A DNA stretch of 47,969 nucleotides from Candidatus Altimarinota bacterium. GTDB lineage: Bacteria; Patescibacteriota; Gracilibacteria; UBA4473. The position numbers and the translations under genes were made by a program. This document shows, piece by piece, positions 16,500-25,600 of this stretch. The DNA lies in NCBI GenBank assembly GCA_021734525.1, contig JAIPIW010000005.1:1-47969 (forward strand). Direction: 5' to 3'. How positions within the stretch are numbered: the stretch's first letter is position 1; every line of letters starts with the position of its first letter. The notes beneath the pieces were generated by a model. That model made no database searches. It had not been told where the DNA came from and was given only the letters and a program-made list of their open reading frames with translations.

Positions 16500-17711
16500 T
16501 TACAACAAAGATTCTTGTGCTTCTTTTATATCGGTGTCTTTAATTAAAGGTGATTTCGAAATCACCATTTTTTTGATCCCATCTTTCCGTTCATCCACAC
16601 TCCCTACAAGCCGTTTCAAATCTATTGGTTTAAAATTATCAATTCTTATTTGTCCTTTTTTTGTTTCTATCTTTTCCTTCATTTCTGATGAAAGATTCTT
16701 CTTGGCTTCTTCTAACACCATTTCGCCTCGTCCAGCTCCCAATATATTAAAAGCATTTTGAAGTGTTATTTGCTGATCATAAGCAGCAAAAACACTAATT
16801 ATGTTCTCCCTTTCTTGGGGATCAATTGCTTCAATGTTCTTATAATAAGTTACTTTTTTAAACGCTGATAGAATTGGCTCAACAGCCTCAATTGAGATTG
16901 CATGAAAAGAAATTCCATCTTCAAAAAAAGAAACCTGTTGCAATGTTCCCACTGCCACAGAAGGAACAACAAAAAATACTGTTTTATAAATTTCATCCGA
17001 AACACCACTTTCTTTTATTTTTTTCGCAGTCCCTTTTGCCGTTTTTTTCAAATACTCCTGAAGACTTGTGTTGCTTTCTGGCTTATTAAACTTTGCATCA
17101 AAAATTACATAATGTTCTAAAAATTTTACCAGAAAATCTGGCTTAAATCTTCCAGAAAATCCATCAGGCAAATTTTCATTATCATAAAAAATAAAATCTA
17201 TTTCTGGTTTACGACACACCCCTTTCATTCTTGAAATACTCTCTATTTCGTGCTCATTCCAAACGCGATCCCATTCCTTTTTCTCTTTATCTTTTCTCTC
17301 TCTTTCTTCTTCTTCTACACGCCCTTGTTCTTTTGTAAATTTCTCTTCCGCTCTGGTTAATTTGTCAACTAATTGTCCGAATTCTTTTTCTTTTCGACTC
17401 TTTTCTCCTTTAAATTCTACTATTAACTCATTTTGCTTCTTATTTTCTTCTCGCAAAATTCTCAAATCTGTTTTTTGATTATTATTTTCCGTAAACAATT
17501 GTTTATTTTCTCCTTCAAATTTATCTCGTTTGCTTTTTACTACATCTAATTCTTTTTGTATTCTCTCTATCTCTATATCCTTTTGGTGAACCTGTTCTTT
17601 TAGTGCCCCAATCGCTTGATTTTCTTCGCCAGAAACCCCTTTTTTTCTTCCCCATACAAAAACTCCTCCAATAATTATTCCACCTACTAATCCAATTAAA
17701 ACTCCTTCCAT
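16500..17711 (-). CDS. RmuC-like protein (membrane-anchored coiled coil plus nuclease-like domain)
   Basis: A 403-aa protein. Residues 2-20 (EGVLIGLVGGIIIGGVFVW) form a membrane anchor. A long charged coiled coil covers about 30-160. The C-terminal domain contains GRFKPDFLVKFLEHYVIFDAKF (about 187-208), resembling the D-x(n)-(D/E)xK core of the RmuC family, which limits recombination at inverted repeats in E. coli. The order TM, coil, nuclease-like domain matches RmuC. A TACACT hexamer lies 9 nt before the ATG. The gene upstream (17761-18054) is co-directional with a 49-nt gap. Confidence 0.65.
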   Translation of the reverse strand: MEGVLIGLVGGIIIGGVFVWGRKKGVSGEENQAIGALKEQVHQKDIEIERIQKELDVVKSKRDKFEGENKQLFTENNNQKTDLRILREENKKQNELIVEFKGEKSRKEKEFGQLVDKLTRAEEKFTKEQGRVEEEERERKDKEKKEWDRVWNEHEIESISRMKGVCRKPEIDFIFYDNENLPDGFSGRFKPDFLVKFLEHYVIFDAKFNKPESNTSLQEYLKKTAKGTAKKIKESGVSDEIYKTVFFVVPSVAVGTLQQVSFFEDGISFHAISIEAVEPILSAFKKVTYYKNIEAIDPQERENIISVFAAYDQQITLQNAFNILGAGRGEMVLEEAKKNLSSEMKEKIETKKGQIRIDNFKPIDLKRLVGSVDERKDGIKKMVISKSPLIKDTDIKEAQESLL

Positions 17712-17760
17712 AGTAAAAGAAGTGTAATGAATTTTTATATTTTGGGAATCTCTGTTTTAT

Positions 17761-18054
17761 TTACGCCACTCTTAGCATTCCTTCCACCTGATTTACGACC
17801 TTCTTTCTAATCCAAAACACTTTATTACCGTCATCATCTTTCTTTATAACTCCGATTCCACGAGCAAAAAGATCTGGTTTTTCTACTACACCAGGATGTC
17901 CTTCCGCTCCTTTTCTTCTTACTTCCCCTAAAAGCTTTAAATAATCATTAAAATCAACAATTCTTGTTTGCACAAAAGTTTCTCCATTGATATCTATACC
18001 GTTCTCCACGATTTCTAATTTTTCTAGTAAGTCATTATTTGGTGAATTTTCCAT
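17761..18054 (-). CDS. Hypothetical protein, 97 aa
   Basis: A 97-aa soluble, charged protein starting MENSPNNDLLEKLEIVENG. I do not recognise a family. The central part (FNDYLKLLGEVRRKGAEGHPG) is predicted helical and no membrane segment or metal motif is visible. A TTGACA (18092-18087 on the minus strand), 16-nt spacer and TAAAAA box lie upstream, supporting a real gene. It lies ahead of the rmuC-like gene and divergent from purQ. Confidence 0.55.
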   Translation of the reverse strand: MENSPNNDLLEKLEIVENGIDINGETFVQTRIVDFNDYLKLLGEVRRKGAEGHPGVVEKPDLFARGIGVIKKDDDGNKVFWIRKKVVNQVEGMLRVA

Positions 18055-18151
18055 TTTGCGCGAACTTTTTATTTATTTAAAGAATTTTGTCAAGTTTTTA
18101 ACCATATCCTCCTGCTTTATTTTCTGGCACGAATCAGTACAATTTCTGTGC

Positions 18152-19390
18152 ATGACCCCAAAATTAGCAGTAGTGGCTTTCCCCGGAAATAATTGTGAAT
18201 CAGAATCTTTGCGTGCTGCAAAAAGAAATGGTTTTGACACGGATCTTATTCTTTGGAATGAAATAGAGAAGATAGGTCACCATGATGCCTATTTCCTCCC
18301 TGGAGGGTTTTCTTTTGAAGATCGTGGTCGTTCTGGAGTAATCGCTTCCCGAGAACCAATCTTTGCTGTTTTAAGAAAGGAAGCCCAAAAAGGAAAAGTA
18401 ATCCTTGGTGTCTGTAATGGTGCTCAAATGATTGTAGAATCTGGCCTTATTCCAGTAGAAGACAATCCCGTTCCTTTTGCACTAGCAGAAAACGTCAGAC
18501 GAGATGAAACAGGTAAAGTTTTAGGAACTGGTTTCTATAATTCATGGAAGAGATTAAAACCAGCCAGAAGAGATACTGCTTTTACCAATAGTGTAAACAA
18601 AGATTTTCTCCGCCTTCCTATGGCCCATGGAGAAGGAAGATTTACCAGTACAAATCCAGCCTGTTTAGAAGCTCTTAAATCAGATAATCATGTAGCTTTC
18701 CGTTATTGTGATAATAAAGGAAATGTTAGCGATAAGTTTCCTATTACTCCTAATGGATCAAACTTTGCCGTAGCCATGATTGTAAACAAGGAGGGAACAA
18801 TTGGCGCCATCATGCCTCACCCGGAAAGATTTTATGATTCTTGCGATGGTGACCAAATCTTCCAGTCGATGCGACAATGGATCGAAGAAAAAAGATCTCC
18901 AGAAGAAGTCATGATTGGAGATTTTTCTCAAGGACAATTACCAGAAATAAAGAATTTTCAAGTTAAACCAAATTCTTTATTACTAGAAAAGAAACTAATT
19001 ATTACTGATAACGAAGGATTTTCTATTTCTCAAACCGCCAGCAATATTGCCGGAGAAGAAATAAAACTAGGTCGTTCTATTCTTTATGAAATTTATTGTG
19101 ACCGGTCAGAAAAAGAAAAAATTATAGACTCTGGATTAATCCTTAATCCTAATAAAGAACAATTGTTGGATTTTACAGAAAACAAAGAAGCAAAATACGC
19201 TGTTCTGCCACTAGAAGATGATGCAGCTAAGGCTTTAGGAGAAAAACTCTCTAAACTCTTAAACAAAGATGTAGAAGTAAAAATCTACAAGTGTTGGGAT
19301 TTTGGCGATACGAATAAGGAATCTGTAAATAGAGTAATACAAAACAGATTACTGGCTAATCCTAATTCTGCAGAGGTTGTAAAAACCTAA
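18152..19390 (+). CDS. purQ: PurQ-type glutamine amidotransferase with C-terminal extension
   Basis: Glutaminase subunit of FGAM synthase, supplying ammonia to PurL. The first ~255 of 412 aa are PurQ: LAVVAFPGNNCESE at the start, PGGFSFEDRGRSG, the nucleophile in GVCNGAQMI (near 85) and the His/Glu pair in MPHPERFYD (near 215). Bacterial PurQ is usually about 225-260 aa. The extra ~155 residues are not glutaminase; their last part (VNRVIQNRLLANPNSAEVV) recalls the C-terminal helix of PurS (LLANP motif), so this may be a PurQ-PurS fusion. TACAAT lies 8 nt before the ATG at 18152, and the longer upstream frame has no support. Confidence 0.85.
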   Translation: MTPKLAVVAFPGNNCESESLRAAKRNGFDTDLILWNEIEKIGHHDAYFLPGGFSFEDRGRSGVIASREPIFAVLRKEAQKGKVILGVCNGAQMIVESGLIPVEDNPVPFALAENVRRDETGKVLGTGFYNSWKRLKPARRDTAFTNSVNKDFLRLPMAHGEGRFTSTNPACLEALKSDNHVAFRYCDNKGNVSDKFPITPNGSNFAVAMIVNKEGTIGAIMPHPERFYDSCDGDQIFQSMRQWIEEKRSPEEVMIGDFSQGQLPEIKNFQVKPNSLLLEKKLIITDNEGFSISQTASNIAGEEIKLGRSILYEIYCDRSEKEKIIDSGLILNPNKEQLLDFTENKEAKYAVLPLEDDAAKALGEKLSKLLNKDVEVKIYKCWDFGDTNKESVNRVIQNRLLANPNSAEVVKT

Positions 19391-19578
19391 AACCTATTCT
19401 TTTCCTTTTTATTTCGTTTCGCAAAAGACAAAAACTCCGTACCAACAGTTCTTACCCTCTTTAGAACTTCCTGCTCTGTTTCCTCAGTCTTTAAGGCATG
19501 AAATCCGTCATTATCCACAGATGCCGTTGGGACATCCAAAATCTTTTCTTCTCCAGGTCTTACTGTTTTTTTACCCAT
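19387..19578 (-). CDS. Small hypothetical protein, 63 aa
   Basis: A short basic ORF (MGKKTVRPGEEKILDVPTAS...) convergent with purQ and overlapping its end by 4 nt. No family recognised. TAATTT lies 7 nt before the ATG, the geometry seen at other starts in this window, which gives modest support. It could be chance coding. Confidence 0.4.
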   Translation of the reverse strand: MGKKTVRPGEEKILDVPTASVDNDGFHALKTEETEQEVLKRVRTVGTEFLSFAKRNKKEKNRF

Positions 19579-19622
19579 TGTTTTTAAATTAATGCTATGT
19601 CATTTTTCATATTAAAACTAAT

Positions 19623-19651
19623 TTGTCAATTGTTTTTTTTAGAAGTACACT
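19623..19651 (+). promoter_or_regulatory. Promoter of purH
   Basis: TTGTCA (19623-19628), 17-nt spacer, TACACT (19646-19651), then 8 nt to the ATG at 19660. Predicted leader of 0-2 nt. Confidence 0.72.
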
Positions 19652-19659
19652 CTAAGTGA

Positions 19660-21156
19660 ATGAAAACTGCTCTAATTTCGGTCTCAGATAAAACTAATAT
19701 TGTGGATTTTGCGAAAGAATTAGAGAAGTTGGAGTTTAAGATTGTTTCTACCGGCGGAACCTTTAGGGAATTACAAAAAGCAGGGATTAAAAATCTTCTG
19801 GAAGTGACAGATTTTACTGGTTTTCCAGAAGGACTAGAGGGAAGAATTAAAACTCTTACTCCACAAGTATTTGGTGGAATCCTTAACCTCAGAAAAAACA
19901 AAGAACATCAGAAGTTTTGTCAGAAAAACAAGATTGAGAATATAGATCTAGTAGTAGTTAATCTCTATCCCTTCAAAAAGAATTACGAAGACCAATCTAA
20001 ATCTTTTACAGATAAGGTAGAACAAATAGATATTGGCGGACCTTCTATGATTCGCGCAGCCGCTAAAAACTATGAATTCTGTGCCCCGGTAACTGATCCC
20101 GCAGATTATGACCAAGTAATCACCGAACTAAAAAAAGGAGATTTATCTATTGAGTTTAGAAAGATACTCGCTACCAAGGTTTTCGAAATGACCGCTCATT
20201 ATGATCTCCTTATCGCTAAATTCTGGAATGAAGAATCTAATAAGATGCCCCTGAGATATGGAGAAAATCCTCATCAACGCGGTGTAATTTTGGCAGACCC
20301 TTTTGCCAGTGGTGCAAATCTTGTGAAGGCAAAAATCCTCAATGGTAAACCCATGAGTTATAACAACTTCCAGGACGGAAGTGCCGCTTTAGAACTGGCA
20401 ATTTCCTTCCAAAAACCTTTTGCCTGCATAATAAAACACGCCTCTCCTTGTTGTGCGGCCATAGGAGAAAATATCGAAGAAGCTTTTACTAAAGCTTTGG
20501 AAGAAGGAGATTCTACTTCTGCTTTTGGCGGAGTAATTGCGGTAAACCAAAAAGTAACTAAGTCTTTAGCAGAAAAAATTATTAGTTTCTTTAACGAAAT
20601 AGTTATTGCTCCGGATTATAATGATAATGCTTTAGAAGTATTAAGAACTAAGAAGAACTTACGAGTCTTACGTGTTCCCAACTTCTCAGAAAAAACTAGT
20701 GATTTGAGTCTCAGAAAAATTAGAGGAGGAACTTTGGTTCAAGACTTGGATATTGCCGAACCAGATTTTGGTAATCTGAAAATTGCTACCAAAAACAAAC
20801 CAGATGATCACCAGTGGTATGACTTAGAAACAGCCTGGAGAATTGTGAAAATAGTTAAGTCTAATGCTATTGTAGTTGTTAAAGATGGTGCCTTGATTGG
20901 TGCTAATGGTGGACAAACTTCTCGCGTAGATGCGATGAGAAACGCTCTATCTCAGGCAGGAGATAAAGCCAAAGGGGCTGTGCTTGCGTCGGATGCTTTC
21001 TTCCCTTTTGCAGATAGCGTAGGGCTAGCTGGGGAAGCTGGAATTTCTGCCATAATTCAACCGGGAGGTTCTATCAAAGACGAAGAAGTATTTTCTAAAT
21101 GTGATGAATTAGGGATTGCGACAGTACTTACAGAAATGAGATCGTTTTTGCATTAA
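19660..21156 (+). CDS. purH: Bifunctional AICAR transformylase / IMP cyclohydrolase PurH
   Basis: PurH carries out the last two steps of IMP synthesis in the cytoplasm. The 498 aa are close to the usual 510-530. The N-terminal MGS-like cyclohydrolase domain starts MKTALISVSDKTNIVDFAKEL, with STGGTFRELQKAG and DLVVVNLYPF. The C-terminal transformylase domain begins near MPLRYGENPHQRG and contains IKHASPCCAA (the usual KHxNPCG is altered here) and SDAFFPFADSV. It follows the purQ region in the same direction but has its own promoter. The rest of the purine pathway is not in the window. Confidence 0.95.
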   Translation: MKTALISVSDKTNIVDFAKELEKLEFKIVSTGGTFRELQKAGIKNLLEVTDFTGFPEGLEGRIKTLTPQVFGGILNLRKNKEHQKFCQKNKIENIDLVVVNLYPFKKNYEDQSKSFTDKVEQIDIGGPSMIRAAAKNYEFCAPVTDPADYDQVITELKKGDLSIEFRKILATKVFEMTAHYDLLIAKFWNEESNKMPLRYGENPHQRGVILADPFASGANLVKAKILNGKPMSYNNFQDGSAALELAISFQKPFACIIKHASPCCAAIGENIEEAFTKALEEGDSTSAFGGVIAVNQKVTKSLAEKIISFFNEIVIAPDYNDNALEVLRTKKNLRVLRVPNFSEKTSDLSLRKIRGGTLVQDLDIAEPDFGNLKIATKNKPDDHQWYDLETAWRIVKIVKSNAIVVVKDGALIGANGGQTSRVDAMRNALSQAGDKAKGAVLASDAFFPFADSVGLAGEAGISAIIQPGGSIKDEEVFSKCDELGIATVLTEMRSFLH

Positions 21157-21317
21157 AATAATGTTAAATTTATTAACAAACATATAATTTTATTATCGAT
21201 TTATTTTTATTTCTAAGTACAATATTTTTGTCTACAAATAAACAAAAATCAATATATAGGAAATTAAAAAATGTCTATATATATAAATATTGGGTCATGC
21301 CTAGAATAGCGAAATAA

Positions 21318-22133
21318 AAAACGCTAATCTGTGGTCATTCATACTCTGGTCTAATTATTCATGTTAATAATTTTGATGTCGTTTTAGCTGATCCATCACA
21401 AAAAAAGAGGGTTATCCAGTTTTTCAATGAAATTCGAGACATACTCCAAACACCCAATACTTATTTCGTTTTTCTCGGACCAAAACATTTTTTTAAAGAT
21501 ATTATTAGTACTCAACCAAGAGTAAAAAGCATTTTTTTCCAAACCCCATTAAGAATAAATCCATTAAGTAAAAACGAAATCGTACAAGCTTTCAATGAAC
21601 GCATGGAGCTTTTAAAGTCTGATAATATAAGTGAATATATTAAACCCATAGCTGATGAAGTAGTTTACAGATTATACGATCTATATGAAGGAGATATTCG
21701 ATCTATAATGACTGGCATACGAGACATACTTGGACAGCACTCCGAGAAGCTAACACAGCCTTTAAACGTGTCTGATGCAATGTTGCTTCTTGGAAAAGAA
21801 AGGTGGAGTAGAATTGAACAGGGATTTAAATTAACTGGAGAACAAAAGAAAGTGCTTCTATTTTTAATAGAAAATAATGAATATATCAGTCAAAAAGATG
21901 TTTCTAATCTTCTTGGAATAGCACAACCAAATGTATCAGGATATTATTTCAAACCATTCAAAGAAGCCGGAATAATTGAAGAAAAAGATAAAAAAGGCAA
22001 AGAAATATTTTGGGGATTATCCACTGACTACGTACCACTAAAATGGTTAACTGAAGAACAAAAAATAGCAGCCAAATCTATAAAAGAAGGAACTGAGCAA
22101 ATGGGACTTTTCGATAGCAATCAAAATTCATAG
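21318..22133 (+). pseudogene. 5'-truncated P-loop ATPase with winged-helix C-terminus
   Basis: The frame is open from about 21318 but lacks a credible start. An ATG at 21603 would give a 176-aa product, yet the upstream codons also read as protein: FDVVLADPSQKKRVIQFFNE then TYFVFLGPKHFF, the Walker-B/sensor-like part of an ORC/STAND-type ATPase. The P-loop half is missing. The C-terminal part is a helix-turn-helix segment (KDVSNLLGIAQPNVSGYYFKPF). The region just upstream (21157-21317) is very AT-rich and shows no coding. I read it as a decayed ATPase gene; the C-terminal piece could still be translated. It overlaps the convergent ybaK-like gene by 13 nt. Confidence 0.6.
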
Positions 22134-22612
22134 AAACTTACTTCGTTTTCTCTTGATTCTAAAAACTTCAGAAAGTCATCTTTTTTAAGTCTTAAGGTTG
22201 CAGTGTTCCGTAATGGGTGAAAATGTACCCACTCATGAGATAAAACCCCCTTGTCTACCACTACCGGAATACCAGTAGATTCAGGATGAATAAGGGCAAA
22301 GGGAGTTACCGATCCAGGAGTTACCCCTAGATACTTCTCCATTCTCTCTGGAGAGGCAAAACTCATTTTCTGTCCAGCATCAAAAAAATCAGTTAGGGCT
22401 TTAATGTCTACTCTCCTGTCCGCTTCCACAATAGCTAGATAATGCTGATCTCCTTTACGATTTCTAAGGAATAAAGTTTTACATCTAGCTCCGACAAGAT
22501 TATTTCTCTTATAGAAATCTTCTGAAGTTTCGCAAGTAAACACCGGTTCGTGTTCGAATTTTTGGAATTCAATACTTAAATCTGACAACACTTTATACAA
22601 CTCTTCCTCCAT
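22121..22612 (-). CDS. YbaK/ProX-type aminoacyl-tRNA deacylase
   Basis: A 163-aa YbaK/aa-tRNA deacylase domain protein, the stand-alone editing family that clears mischarged tRNAs such as Ala-tRNAPro or Cys-tRNAPro. Typical features are FEHEPVFTCETSED, GARCKTLFLRNRKG, YLAIVEADRRVDIKAL, the glycine-rich GVTPGSVTPFALIHP and VVVDKGVL. The overall pattern is closest to ProX/PrdX proteins. It starts 17 nt after the ileS stop and ends in TGA. The gap holds the recurrent palindrome, whose TATAAT ends 6 nt before the ATG, so it may have its own leaderless promoter as well as read-through from ileS. Confidence 0.88.
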   Translation of the reverse strand: MEEELYKVLSDLSIEFQKFEHEPVFTCETSEDFYKRNNLVGARCKTLFLRNRKGDQHYLAIVEADRRVDIKALTDFFDAGQKMSFASPERMEKYLGVTPGSVTPFALIHPESTGIPVVVDKGVLSHEWVHFHPLRNTATLRLKKDDFLKFLESRENEVSFYEF

Positions 22613-22616
22613 TATT

Positions 22617-22628
22617 ATATTATAATAT
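22617..22628. repeat. Recurrent AT palindrome, copy 3
   Basis: ATATTATAATAT, the 12-bp core of the recurrent palindrome, fills the 17-nt gap between the ileS stop (TAG at 22632-22630) and the ybaK-like ATG (22612). On the minus strand TATAAT is followed by 6 nt and then ATG, matching the leaderless promoter geometry. Confidence 0.72.
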
Positions 22629-22629
22629 G

Positions 22630-25600
22630 CTATAGTTTGCTGATCTCAATTACCACTTTCTCCCCGTCTAAATCCATCTCATCTGCCATGATCTCTTGGG
22701 TTTCTGCTCCATAAATAATTTCTTCAGCTAAGGTTTCTCCAGCGATCATGGTGTCAAAATCTTTTACCGCTTCTTGGATAAGATTGGAATTAGTTTGATA
22801 GGTAATAGAAATACGATCAGAAACTTCAAAACCTTTGGATTTTCTTTGTTCTTGAATCACCCTAATTAATTCTCTGGCCATTCCTTCAGTCTTTAATTCC
22901 GTAGTAATTTCTGTATCCAGTAGTACCACGGTACGTGGAGTGGCTTCTACTTCTTTTCCTTCTTCGCAAACGAAACCCATCGTAAATTCATCGCTACTCA
23001 ATGTTTCTCCAGCGATTTTTACACTACCGTCTTTTTGTAATTCAAAATCTCCAGACTTTCCTTTAATGATTAATTCCTGCACTTTTTTACCAAGCCGTGG
23101 CCCAACTTTTTTAGCATCTACTCGCACTACTTGTTCCGCAAGTCCCTGCACAGATTTTAGTTGTTCTACTTCTTTCACGTTAGCTTCCTCCTTAATGATT
23201 TCTAAATCCAATTCTACTTTATCTGTTGTCATAAACTGCAATTTTTGGAGTGGTTGGCGTAGTTTAATCTTTCTTTTTGCTCGAATACTCGCCGCCAAGG
23301 AAACAATCTCCCGTGCTAAACCAACTTTCTTCTGGGATTTCTGGTCAATCCATTTTTCCATCACTTGTGGAAAATATTCTAAATGTACAGATTCTCCACC
23401 TCCCAGATCCTGATATAACTTCTCCGCAAAGAAGGGACATACCGGAGCTAATATTTTAGCTAAAGTCATTAGTACCCAGTGTAGTGTTTCATAACCAGAC
23501 TGTTTATCTTCTGTCATTTCGGAAGCCCAAAATCTTCTCCTAGATCTTCTTAGATACCAGTTATTGAGATTGTCTATGAAGTCTGGAATTAGTCGCAAGC
23601 CCCCTTCTAAATCATAGGTATCAAAGTGTTTTCTAAATTCTTTCAGTAAAGTTTGAGATTCTGAAAGAATCCATTTATCTAAATCATTTTTTACTTCCGG
23701 GAAAGCAAATAGAACCTTAGCTTCTCCGGGATGTTGCATCGGAACTTTAATGATTTCTTCTAAAGCAGAAATTCCTTGCAAGTTTGCTTCTAGTTGTCTG
23801 GTTGGTCCTCCATGAGAAACAAAAGCGATAGTCTTATTCCGGTGTTTCTGACACATCTCATCGAAGAATTCTCTCATGCGTTTCATAACCTCTTCCTTGG
23901 TTTCTACCCCCTTGGTTTGCATTCTTTTTAGTGCTGGAATATAGGGTTTTCCTTCTAAGTCGCCAAAATAAAGTTCCCGAAGTCGTTCATCTGTTTGTAT
24001 TTTTCCAGCAAATCCTCTTTCTTTCTTAATAATTTCTGCCGTACTTTGAGTTCTCTGGAAGGGGGAAGCATAAAAGACATCAAAATCATCTAGTTTTTTA
24101 GCTAATTCCTTAATATCTTTCCGTCCTTTGTCTGTTAACGGATAATCATCTTCTACTCGTCCGGCAAATACTTTCTTTATATTCGTTGTAGATTCCCCGT
24201 GACGAAGCATGAGGAATTTAGTTGGTTGCCACCCATCTATATTGGCATACGTAGAAAAGAACTGATAGGCAGACCTCAATGGTAAAAGTACAGACTTAAG
24301 AACCTCTTCTACTCCATGTTCTGAAAATCTCAAATTCTCACCTCTGGCAACAGGCGAATGCAGTAAATAAAACCGCATGGCATCTGCACCGTACTTATCA
24401 AAAATGAGATTAGGGTCCGGATAATTCTTTTTGGATTTTGACATTTTTTCACCATCTTCGGCGAGCACTATTCCGTTAGTAATCACATTCTTAAACACCT
24501 CCTCTTTAAAGAGAGCTACCCCCAGAACATGAAGGTTGTAAAACCAACAACGAGTTTGATCTAATCCCTCCGCAATAAAATCTGCCGGCTTAAATTCCTG
24601 ACCAGAATAAGGATAATTAATGGAAGCGTAAGGCATAGAACCAGATTCAAACCAGCAGTCCAAGACTTCTGGAATCCTGTGAAGAGTTCCTGCACACTTA
24701 GAACATTTCCAAGTTAAATCATCCACAAAATGTCGGTGCAAGTCATCTACCTTCTTCCCAGAAAGTTTTTCTAATTCATCTCTCGTGACAGCCATGACTT
24801 CTTCACATTTATCACATTTCCAAACCGGCATTGGTGTTCCCCAGTATCTGTTTCTAGAAATTGCCCAATCGGGGGCAGTCTCTATTCCTTTACCAAACCG
24901 ACCATGTTTCAGATACTCTGGAGTCCAGTTAATATTTTCATTTTTAGCCAAAAGTTCTTTCTTTATCTTTTGGATATCTACAAACCAAGTATGAATTCCA
25001 CGATACATCAGCGCACATTCTGTCCGCCAACAGTGAGGGTAGGAGTGTCTAATCTGAGACCTATTAAATAGTTTCTCATTCTTTTTTAGTTCTTCTAAAA
25101 CCCAAACATTAGCATTGTCTTCTGACCCTTCTACTTCCTCGTCATAACGGAAATACTTTCCTTTCAGTTCTGGAATAGTGTCATCAAAATAACAATTATC
25201 TGTAAACGGATAATCCAACGGAATGTTATGGGCGTTTAGAATACGAGCATCTTCTTCTCCAGTTGGTGCCATATGTACAATTCCCGTTCCTTCTTCTTCG
25301 GAAACAAAATCATCTCCTACAACCTGCCAGGCATTTTCATAACCTTCTTTGCCAACATAGAAATCAAAAAGTGGTTTGTAAGCTTTCCCAACTAACTCTT
25401 TTCCTTTGAATTTCTCAACAACCTTAAAGTCAGAGCCAAAGATATTTTCTACCAAACTACTAGCAACAATAAACTTAGCTCCTTTCGCTTCCACCTTGCT
25501 GTATTTCATTTTTGGATGTACCACGAGCAACAAATTAGAAGGTAATGTCCAAGGAGTAGTAGTCCAAGCCAGAAGATGTGTCCCTGGTTCATCTACTAAC

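Noticed and set aside
21157-21180. TGTTAA-ATTTA-TTAACA hairpin as the purH terminator
   Set aside because: The stem is only AT pairs and no T run follows.
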